A stretch of DNA of 62,559 bases from positions 1 through 62,559 of the forward strand of contig JAJFBJ010000029.1 of assembly GCA_020697375.1 (NCBI GenBank), given 5' to 3'. The notes below the pieces were generated by a model. The model saw only the letters and a list, made by a program, of their open reading frames with translations. It searched no databases and had not been told where the DNA came from. The stretch is from Nitrospira sp. (GTDB taxonomy: Bacteria > Nitrospirota > Nitrospiria > Nitrospirales > Nitrospiraceae). Below are positions 1 to 6,946 of this stretch, in pieces. Position 1 is the first letter of the stretch. Every line of letters begins with the position of its first letter. The translations under genes were made by a program, and so were the position numbers.

Positions 1-312
1 AGAATTGGCCTGCGCGGCCGGCTGTTGCATCGTGCCGATCAGAGGGTTCGTGCCTCGGTCTGGAGGTCGGCTGCGGCGCCGGACGTTTACCGAAATCATG
101 CTGGACGCCGGGGCGGATGTATGCGCTCGATCTCAGCACCGCTGTGGACGCCTGTTTTACCAATAACGGTCAAGGAGTGGTACGCGACCGCCGGATTGGA
201 CGATGTTCGGGTGCGGCTGGGCGGCAATGGGATTTTAGGTAATGGAAGGGCGCGCGCTGTTGCGGTTTTCATAAGCGGATATGAATATCTTGCATCTCAG
301 TACCGAATATAA
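1..312 (+). pseudogene. Remnant of a class I SAM-dependent methyltransferase
   Basis: Pieces of one methyltransferase can be read in different frames. Frame 3 gives the SAM-binding motif LEVGCGAGR at 60-86. Frame 2 continues it as TEIMLDAGADV (89-121). Frame 3 resumes with YALDLSTAVDACFTNNG (120-170). Frame 1 then gives EWYATAGLDDVRVRLGGNGI (about 175-234), which resembles the C-terminal tail of such enzymes. The order is right, but two single-base shifts interrupt motif I and the roughly 150 residues usually found between the acidic strand and the tail are absent. The last frame runs into the start of the next glycosyltransferase. The 5' part lies outside the window. Motif similarity is clear by eye; that this is genuine decay and not sequencing error is inferred from the large internal loss. 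Confidence 0.6.
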
Positions 313-1432
313 CTTGGGCGGGTCAGGCCGCGCCGCCTATCGGATTCATGCCGGACTTCTTCAGCTGCAATATCTCTTTCTGCCTTCTTCCTGGAGATTA
401 CTGCGCCATCCGTGGTTTCGGCAGGCCGATGTCGTCCAGCTCTTCAATACGCACGGAGGATATTTCAGCCACTCCGTGCTGGGGGTGGCCAGCCGGCGCA
501 AGCCGTTCGTCTGGCGAATGTCGGACATGTGGCCCATGACGGGTCATTGCTGTTATTCGTATGGTTGCGACCGGTGGAAGACCGGCTGCGGGTCCTGTCC
601 CCTGTTGGATGATGATCCGGCCTTGAAGACCGACCGGACCGCGTGGCTGTGGCGAACGAAGCGGCATATCTATGCCAAGGCGAATGTCACCCTGGTGGCG
701 CCGTCGCAATGGATCGCCGGCCTCGCTAGACAGAGTCCGCTGGTGGGGCATTGGCCGGTGCAGGTCATTCCGAACGGCCTCGACTTGAGTGTCTTTCGGC
801 CGATCAGCCGGACGGCTGCCAGAGAAGTCTTGGGACTGCCGCAGGAGGAACAGGTAGTCCTGTTCAGTTCTGTGGAGACCCAGGCGTACCGAAAGGGCGG
901 GACATTCATGGCAGAGGCCGTCAATAGGCTCAGAGGCAAGACCAGCAAGCCCTTCCGCCTGCTGGTAGTCGGCAACCGCGCGCGAGAGTGGGAGACGACC
1001 GTCGGCGTTCCCGTGACGGCGATCGAGACGGTGAAAGACGATCATCTCCTGGCCGCTCTCTATTCGGCTGCGGATCTGTTTGTCCACCCCGCTTTGGCCG
1101 ATAACCTTCCGAACGGCGTGTTGGAAAGCCTGGCTTGCGCGACGCCGGTGGTGGCGTTCGATGTGGGCGGTGTCGGAGAGGCCGTGCGTTCGATGGAGAC
1201 AGGATATCTCGCGCGGTACAAGGATGCAGGCGACCTCGCGCAGGGAATCGCGCGTATCCTGGACGACGCGGATCTTCGACGACGCTTGAGCGCTCGCTGT
1301 CGGGAAGTCGCCCAGGCCGAATATGACATGGCTCTGCAAATCCGTCGGTTCGAAGAGTTGTATCGGGCGGTCATGAAGGATGGCCGGCACGTACGCGACG
1401 AACCGGACCGGCGGCCGGGATGCCCGGCATGA
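281..1432 (+). CDS. Glycosyltransferase family 4 protein
   Basis: A 383-residue GT-B glycosyltransferase expected to transfer a sugar from a nucleotide donor to a lipid-linked oligosaccharide at the inner membrane. The N-terminus MNILHLSTEYNLGGSGRAAY is the usual GT4 acceptor-side glycine loop. The segment WRMSDMWPMTGHC followed by a cysteine cluster (YGCDRWKTGCGSCP) is typical of the WcaC-like subgroup. The donor half holds VIPNGLDLSVFRP (about 160-172) and the EX7E-like region ADNLPNGVLESLACATPVV (about 272-290). The stretch between the glycine loop and the WRMSDMWP segment is shorter than usual, suggesting an in-frame loss after residue about 27. It starts inside the decayed methyltransferase and overlaps the next gene by an ATGA. 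Donor and acceptor are unknown. Confidence 0.85.
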   Translation: MNILHLSTEYNLGGSGRAAYRIHAGLLQLQYLFLPSSWRLLRHPWFRQADVVQLFNTHGGYFSHSVLGVASRRKPFVWRMSDMWPMTGHCCYSYGCDRWKTGCGSCPLLDDDPALKTDRTAWLWRTKRHIYAKANVTLVAPSQWIAGLARQSPLVGHWPVQVIPNGLDLSVFRPISRTAAREVLGLPQEEQVVLFSSVETQAYRKGGTFMAEAVNRLRGKTSKPFRLLVVGNRAREWETTVGVPVTAIETVKDDHLLAALYSAADLFVHPALADNLPNGVLESLACATPVVAFDVGGVGEAVRSMETGYLARYKDAGDLAQGIARILDDADLRRRLSARCREVAQAEYDMALQIRRFEELYRAVMKDGRHVRDEPDRRPGCPA

Positions 1433-2256
1433 GTTTCCCCGAGACTTCCTACGGCATCGTGAAGCGCTTGGGAACCGTGGAAGCCTGGACGGCGTCGGTT
1501 GCGCGACGCCTGAAGAAACCTTCTCTCACGATTCTCGACTACGGCTGCGGAACGGGCGATCATGTGACTTACCCACTTGCCTGTCTGGGTCATCGCGTGC
1601 TGGGATTGGATTTTCACGCAGCCTCCATCAGCGAGGCCTCGCGCCGATATCGATCGCCGAACCTCTCGTTCAAAAAGGGGGAGATCGATGAGCTGGTGAA
1701 ACAGGGACAGCAGTTCGATCTCATCGTCTGTTCCGAAGTGCTCGAACACCTCCACGAGCCGCTGCAGTTTCTTGAAGCCGTCAGTCGGTTGCTGCCTGCG
1801 GGAGGCGGGCTCATCATCACGACGCCGAACGGCTATGGATCGTTCGAATGGTTGACGAGTCTTCAGAAGGCATTGGATCGGGCGGGGTTGCACCGATTCT
1901 TTCGACAGGTCGCCCATCTGTGTCTAAGGAAGAAACCTGGTGTGCGTACGGCGCAGGCATCCACAAGAGGGGAGGGGACGGTCCCATCCGCCGGATTCCT
2001 GAACATGGACTCGACGCACGTGCAGTTCTTTCGAGTCGGCCGACTGGAAGCGCTCTTTGCGCAAAGCGGATTCACCATCGTGGAGCGACGCGCCAGGACG
2101 CTGCTCTGCGGTCCTTATGTGGACCTGCTGTTCCGCCTGGCGCCTTTTGAGCAGGCGCTGTGCCGCGCTAACAATCGGTTGGCGGATGCGCTTCCGTTCG
2201 CATGGGCGGCCGACTGGATGTTTCTCCTCGAACGCCGGGAAAAGTGCGTGGCATGA
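1429..2256 (+). CDS. Class I SAM-dependent methyltransferase
   Basis: A 275-residue soluble methyltransferase. Motif I is ILDYGCGTGDHVT (about residues 39-51), the acidic end of strand 2 is LGLDFH, and motif IV/post-IV reads FDLIVCSEVLEHLHEP, the pattern of UbiG/methyltransf_11 enzymes. The start at 1429 was chosen because its ATGA overlaps the stop of the upstream glycosyltransferase, the same arrangement as at the next junction; an ATG nine bases earlier is possible. Position among glycosyltransferases implies O-methylation of a sugar in the polysaccharide, which is inference. The C-terminal 100 residues carry aromatic and leucine-rich stretches but no clear second domain. Confidence 0.85.
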   Translation: MSFPETSYGIVKRLGTVEAWTASVARRLKKPSLTILDYGCGTGDHVTYPLACLGHRVLGLDFHAASISEASRRYRSPNLSFKKGEIDELVKQGQQFDLIVCSEVLEHLHEPLQFLEAVSRLLPAGGGLIITTPNGYGSFEWLTSLQKALDRAGLHRFFRQVAHLCLRKKPGVRTAQASTRGEGTVPSAGFLNMDSTHVQFFRVGRLEALFAQSGFTIVERRARTLLCGPYVDLLFRLAPFEQALCRANNRLADALPFAWAADWMFLLERREKCVA

Positions 2257-3554
2257 GCGACGAATTGCCGAGGGTGTTGGTCGTCACGTCCAACAATTTC
2301 AATCTCGTCAACGGCGGCGGCATTACGCTGACGAATCTCTTTCGCGGATGGCCTCATGATCGCCTGGCGAATCTTCATGACGATGCGTTGCCGGAGGACC
2401 ATAGCGTCTGCCGCACCTTCTATCGGCTGACGGAGGAGGAGATCCGCTGGATCTGGCCGTTTTCGCTGGCACGCGCATGGTACGGGCGAAAGAAGCAGCA
2501 GGCGGTTTCATCGGGAGGCGCTGCGTCCGGTCCAGGCCGTGACGGCTGGCTCAGTCGCGTGAAGCGCGTCCTGGGAGATGGGGCGCCGAAACGTGCGCGG
2601 CTGACCCCCGCGTTGATCGAGTGGGTTGAGACCTTTCGACCGGCCTTGCTCTATGGGTTTCTTGGCTCGCTGGAGCAAATCACGTTGATTCGGTCGTTGG
2701 CCGCCAGGTTCAGACTGCCGATGGTGATTCACATGATGGACGACTGGCCGGCGGTGCTGCATACCAGCGGACTCTTGAGTCCGATCATGGGGCCGCTCAT
2801 CAGACAGGAGCTGAGGAACGCATTGAAAGAGGCGCGAGCGCGTTTGGCAATCTGCGACGAGATGGGTGAAGAGTATCAGCGTCGCTACGGGTATGAATTC
2901 CGATCGTTTCAAAATGCGTTGGATCCTGCCCAATGGTTGCCGTTTGCGCGGAACGAGTGGCAGGCAGGTGCGCCGTTCATCGTCCGTTATGTCGGCTCCA
3001 TTGTCCCGGCAGGCCAAAAAGAGAGTCTCAAAGATATTGCGAAGGCGGTGGCGCGTTTGAGGAAAGATGGGCGAAAGATTCAATTACGGATCCATGCGCC
3101 TTGGACGGATGCCGACTACCTTCGAGATTTGGATGTGCCGTCGGATGCCCTGTCGATCGAGGGACCGCCCGACGCTGAGCTCGTCCCGCGTTTGCTGGCT
3201 TCGTCGGACCTGCTGGTATTGCCTTACAATTTCGATGCACGAAGCGCCCGCTATATCCGGCTCTCGCTTCCGACCAAAGCGCCGGCCTATATGATGTCCG
3301 CCACTCCGATTTTGGTGTATGCTCCGGCGGATGCCGCGACGGCGCGATATGCCGCACAGCAGGGATGGGCTTACGTAGTATCTCTCCAGGGAGAAGAGGC
3401 GGTGACGGCGGCGTTGAAGGTTCTGATGGGCGATACGTCCTTGCGGGAACGGCTTGGGCGGCGAGCTCAGACCGTGGCGTTGGCGCGGCACGATGCTGAA
3501 AAGGTGCGAGCGGCTTTTTGGGACTGTCTCGCGGCGGCTTCCAGGCGGGCGTGA
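2253..3554 (+). CDS. Glycosyltransferase (GT4-like)
   Basis: A 433-residue protein starting MSDELPRVLVVTSNNFNLVN with a GGGITLTNLF loop, matching the start of GT-B glycosyltransferases. The central segment PMVIHMMDDWPAVLH and the following helices fit the acceptor domain; the donor half contains YVGSI (about 250) and LVPRLLASSDLLVLPYNFD (about 310-328), where GT4 enzymes bind the nucleotide sugar. The start is set by the four-base ATGA overlap with the upstream methyltransferase; a longer reading from 2202 would overlap far more. The donor-site E-X7-E signature is poorly conserved, so the family is less certain than for its neighbours. Confidence 0.75.
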   Translation: MSDELPRVLVVTSNNFNLVNGGGITLTNLFRGWPHDRLANLHDDALPEDHSVCRTFYRLTEEEIRWIWPFSLARAWYGRKKQQAVSSGGAASGPGRDGWLSRVKRVLGDGAPKRARLTPALIEWVETFRPALLYGFLGSLEQITLIRSLAARFRLPMVIHMMDDWPAVLHTSGLLSPIMGPLIRQELRNALKEARARLAICDEMGEEYQRRYGYEFRSFQNALDPAQWLPFARNEWQAGAPFIVRYVGSIVPAGQKESLKDIAKAVARLRKDGRKIQLRIHAPWTDADYLRDLDVPSDALSIEGPPDAELVPRLLASSDLLVLPYNFDARSARYIRLSLPTKAPAYMMSATPILVYAPADAATARYAAQQGWAYVVSLQGEEAVTAALKVLMGDTSLRERLGRRAQTVALARHDAEKVRAAFWDCLAAASRRA

Positions 3555-3643
3555 GAGGGGCCTGCAGGAGGAGGAAGCATAACTCCGTCAACCGCGAGAT
3601 CCTGGTACGAAGAGGCATGATAAGGAAGGGCGGAGACAACGGT

Positions 3644-4465
3644 ATGCGAATAGCGCGGGGAACTTCGGCGACGGAGCAGGGCACTGCCACACCACAGTCC
3701 GGATCATCCCAGAATGAGGATGTCCGGCAGTATTGGGATCAGGAAGCCTGCGGCACGTACAAGTCCGTGGTGGGGACATTCCCAGAGCTCAGCCGGGAGT
3801 GGTTCGCGCTGGTCGAGCAGCATCGATATGCCATGGAGCCGTTTATCCATGCGGTTGCGCAGTTTCCTACGCATCGCGGAAAGAAGGTGCTCGAGGTCGG
3901 GGTAGGCGCCGGGACGGACCACCTGCAATGGGCTCGCGCCGGAGCGGTCTGTCACGGGGTGGATCTCACGCAACGCGCCATCGACACCACGCGGGCGCAT
4001 TTGGCGCTGCATGGGTTGAGCTCAAATCTGCAGCGGATCGATGCCGAAACCATCCCCTTTCCGGATGAGTATTTCGATATCGTCTATTCCTGGGGAGTGA
4101 TTCATCATTCGGCCCACCCCGAACAGATCATCCGCGAGATCAGGCGAGTGCTCAAGCCGAACGGCACATTCATCGGGATGCTCTATGCCCGGCATTCCCT
4201 CGTGCTGTTCAAACTGTGGATCAAACATGCCTTGATGAAAGGAAGGCCCTGGAGATCATGGACGGAGCTGGTCGCGCATCACATGGAAAGCCCCGGGACC
4301 AAAGCCTATACCATTCCGGAACTGAAGAGGCTGTGGTCCGAGTTTTCGTCTTGTGACCCCAGGCAGATGCTGACTCCCTATGACCACAAGTGGTTTCCAC
4401 GTTGGATGCGGCGGTTTTTTCCTGACCGGTGGGGTTGGTTCATCACAGTGCGCGCGCGAAAGTAA
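3644..4465 (+). CDS. Class I SAM-dependent methyltransferase (type 11)
   Basis: A 273-residue methyltransferase. Motif I is VLEVGVGAGTDHLQWARAGA with the acidic residue of strand 2 in CHGVDLTQRA; the methyltransf_11 core continues with IPFPDEYFDIVYSWGVIHH and IREIRRVLKPNGTF. The open frame extends upstream to 3518, inside the previous gene, but ATG 3644 follows a purine-rich stretch (gggcggag) and removes the overlap; ATG 3617 is an alternative. About 30 residues before the DVRQYWDQEACG segment look unstructured. It probably modifies a sugar or an activated sugar precursor made by this locus; the substrate cannot be read from the sequence. Confidence 0.85.
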   Translation: MRIARGTSATEQGTATPQSGSSQNEDVRQYWDQEACGTYKSVVGTFPELSREWFALVEQHRYAMEPFIHAVAQFPTHRGKKVLEVGVGAGTDHLQWARAGAVCHGVDLTQRAIDTTRAHLALHGLSSNLQRIDAETIPFPDEYFDIVYSWGVIHHSAHPEQIIREIRRVLKPNGTFIGMLYARHSLVLFKLWIKHALMKGRPWRSWTELVAHHMESPGTKAYTIPELKRLWSEFSSCDPRQMLTPYDHKWFPRWMRRFFPDRWGWFITVRARK

Positions 4466-4487
4466 TGGGTTTGGGAGAGAATCGTCT

Positions 4488-5657
4488 ATGAGACGAAGGC
4501 GTGCGCTGATGGCCACGGTGAATCAATGGCATTCGCCCTTTCAAGTGGGAAGTCACCACCTCGCGCGAGGGTTCGTCCAAGCCGGATGGGAAGTGGGGTT
4601 CGTTTCGGAGCCGATCTCTCCATGGCATCTCTTCGGCGGAAATTCGGAGGAGTTGAAGGAACGCTATCAGCTCCACAAAAGCGGCGGGGTGAGAGACTGC
4701 GACGGTCGGCTCTGGGCCTATGTTCCTGCCGCTCTGTTCACGCCTCATAACAAACCGTTCCTCGACCACAAGTGGGTCGCTGAGCGGTGGGTGCAACTCA
4801 GTCGGCCAAATCTTGTCGAGACCTTGCAGCGAAAGGGTTTTGCCGACGTTGATGTGTTGTATTGCGATAGTGTCGTCCACCAGGGGTGGCTGAAGAAAGT
4901 CAACTGTCAGAAATCGGTCTATCGAATAGCCGATTCCTTGTTAGGTTTCAGGAAGACAACGGCTGCGGCCTTGGAACTGGAAAAAGAGCTTGCCCGATCT
5001 GTGGATCTGGTGCTCTATGCCGCGCGGAGTTTGGAAGGCTATGTGAAAAAATTGCTGCCGAAGTCCATGGCGTACCTTCCCAACGCAGTGAACTATGCAC
5101 ACTTCAGCGAAGGACCTCAGATCCTTCCGCCGGAATATGCGGCGATCTCTCGTCCGATCGCGATCTACGTCGGGGCAATGGATGTCTGGTTCGATTACCG
5201 ATTAATGGATGAGGTGGCGGCCCGATTGCCGAACGTCTCATTTGTCTTGATCGGACCGGACGAATTGGCCAAGCGACGGTTGCGCGCACGTCCCAATCTC
5301 CACCTCCTCGGCCGGCGGGAATACAGCGAGTTGCCTCGTTATCTGCACCATGCGGATGTCGGCCTGATTCCATTCGATGTGGTGAATCACGCGGAGCTGG
5401 TGCGGAGCATCCATCCGTTGAAGCTCTACGAGTATGCAGCCTGCGGATTGCCAATTGTGGCGGTGGAGTGGGAGGAGATGACGCATCTCAAAAGCCCCGC
5501 ACAGCTCTGTCGCGGCGCCGAAGACTTCATTGTTGCGATCGGGCAGGCGATCTCGAGCCGGCCGGAAAAAACGACATTGCAGGCCTATGCGGAGGCACAT
5601 GACTGGAGAGAGCGGGTGGCAACCATTCTTGCACAGCTCGGTGTTCAGACGAGGTAG
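4488..5657 (+). CDS. Glycosyltransferase, GT4-like
   Basis: A 389-residue glycosyltransferase. After the start come a QVGSHHLARGF acceptor loop, VLYCDSVVHQGWL in the first Rossmann fold, and YLPNAVNYAHFSE (about residues 192-204), a common hinge motif. The donor fold has AIYVGAMDVWFDYRLM, FVLIGPDE, HLLGRREYSELPRYLHHADV and LIPF...LVRSIHPLKLYEYAACGLPIVAVE, which matches bacterial glycosyltransferases acting on exopolysaccharide. The start at 4488 is preceded by gggaga eight to fourteen bases upstream; an in-frame extension to 4380 would overlap the upstream methyltransferase. No membrane segment, so it should act as a peripheral cytoplasmic enzyme. Confidence 0.85.
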   Translation: MRRRRALMATVNQWHSPFQVGSHHLARGFVQAGWEVGFVSEPISPWHLFGGNSEELKERYQLHKSGGVRDCDGRLWAYVPAALFTPHNKPFLDHKWVAERWVQLSRPNLVETLQRKGFADVDVLYCDSVVHQGWLKKVNCQKSVYRIADSLLGFRKTTAAALELEKELARSVDLVLYAARSLEGYVKKLLPKSMAYLPNAVNYAHFSEGPQILPPEYAAISRPIAIYVGAMDVWFDYRLMDEVAARLPNVSFVLIGPDELAKRRLRARPNLHLLGRREYSELPRYLHHADVGLIPFDVVNHAELVRSIHPLKLYEYAACGLPIVAVEWEEMTHLKSPAQLCRGAEDFIVAIGQAISSRPEKTTLQAYAEAHDWRERVATILAQLGVQTR

Positions 5658-5686
5658 GGGCGTGACCAAGGAATACAATCGAGGGA

Positions 5687-6910
5687 GTGGCTGTGAATAT
5701 CATGGTGGTCAGCGATTTTGCCTATGTGAACGGCGGCAACGCCACGGTTGCTCTGTCGAGCGCAGCCGGGCTGGCAAACCACGGGCACAGCGTGACCTTG
5801 TTTGCCGGAGCAGGACCCGTCCATCCTCGCCTCCAGTCAAGCCCTGTCTCAGTGGTCTGTACCGGCCAGCAGTCCATCGGAGATGATCCGCGACGGACCA
5901 GAGCCATGGTCCAGGGTATTTGGAATACCAAGGCGGCGCGGACGATGGCCCGGATGCTGGAGAGTATGGATCTTTCGCACACTGTCGTACATTTCCACGG
6001 CTGGGACAAGGTTCTGTCTTCGAGTGTGATCAACACCGCCCTCACGATGGGCGCCAAGGTGGTCTGTACTTACCATGATTATGTCTCGGTCTGTCCGAAC
6101 GGAGGGTTTTATAACCATCCGAAGGATGAAATCTGTCACTTGCGACCGCTCTCGACCTCCTGCATTCTCGAAGGATGCGACCGGCGGGGGTATGCGCAGA
6201 AGTTGTGGCGGGTCGCCCGGAATACGGCCCAACAGCAATGGGGAGGGATACCAAGGTCCATCAAGCACGCCATCGTCGTCTCGGAATTCAGCCGGCGCAT
6301 TCTGGAACCGTTTCTTCCTGTCGGAACCCACATTCATCACGTGCGCAATATGATCGAGATCGCGCGAGACGAGCCGGTCGTTCCGGATGCAAATGCGCCT
6401 TTTGTGATGGTGGGGAGGCTATCTCGGGAGAAGGGGCCGCATCTCCTGGCCGCCGTCGCGCACAGAACCGGATGGCCGGTCCGCTTCATCGGCGAAGGTG
6501 AATGCGCGAACGACGTCCGCCGCCTGTCTCCAACGTCGGTGGTCACCGGCTGGTTGGCTCATGAGTCGGTGAAGAAGGAATTGTCCGGCGCGCGTGCTCT
6601 GATTTTTCCATCGCTATGGTACGAAACCGAAGGCCTTGTGGTGTTGGAAGCAGCCGCGCTTGGCATTCCTGCGGTCGTGGCCGATTCCTGTGCGGCTCGC
6701 GATCTGGTTATCAATGGGGTGACCGGCTTTCACTTTCGGGGTGGTGATGACCGGGATCTTCAAGCCGCGATGGCACGTTTGCAGGATGGTCAGGTCGTCC
6801 GGCGTCTGGGGGAGGGCGCCTACCGGCATTACTGGCGGAATCCGCGTTCGCTCGAGGGCCATATCGCCGATCTTGAACAGGTCTATGAGTTGGTTCTTCG
6901 CGATGAATAG
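5687..6910 (+). CDS. Glycosyltransferase family 4 protein
   Basis: A 407-residue GT-B enzyme that starts at GTG 5687 after a gaggga sequence (ATG 5702 is an alternative). The N-terminal glycine loop is VNGGNATVALSSAAGLANHG. VCTYHDYVSVCPNGGFYN with later cysteines forms the Cys-containing insert seen in WcaC-like members. The donor domain shows FVMVGRLSREKGPHLL (about 235-250) and IFPSLWYETEGLVVLEAAAL (about 308-327), the latter carrying the E-X7-E pair that binds the sugar nucleotide. It lies between another GT4 gene and the polymerase fusion, so it probably adds one residue of the repeat unit. Sugar specificity is unknown. Confidence 0.9.
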   Translation: MAVNIMVVSDFAYVNGGNATVALSSAAGLANHGHSVTLFAGAGPVHPRLQSSPVSVVCTGQQSIGDDPRRTRAMVQGIWNTKAARTMARMLESMDLSHTVVHFHGWDKVLSSSVINTALTMGAKVVCTYHDYVSVCPNGGFYNHPKDEICHLRPLSTSCILEGCDRRGYAQKLWRVARNTAQQQWGGIPRSIKHAIVVSEFSRRILEPFLPVGTHIHHVRNMIEIARDEPVVPDANAPFVMVGRLSREKGPHLLAAVAHRTGWPVRFIGEGECANDVRRLSPTSVVTGWLAHESVKKELSGARALIFPSLWYETEGLVVLEAAALGIPAVVADSCAARDLVINGVTGFHFRGGDDRDLQAAMARLQDGQVVRRLGEGAYRHYWRNPRSLEGHIADLEQVYELVLRDE

Positions 6911-6946
6911 ACTGCCATCAGGTCCTGAACTTCGACCGGTGATCCA

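Noticed and set aside
398..1390. Long minus-strand open frame opposite the first glycosyltransferase
   Set aside because: Its translation is Arg/His/Gln-rich with no family resemblance and lies entirely antisense to a clear GT4 gene; a GC-rich codon artefact.
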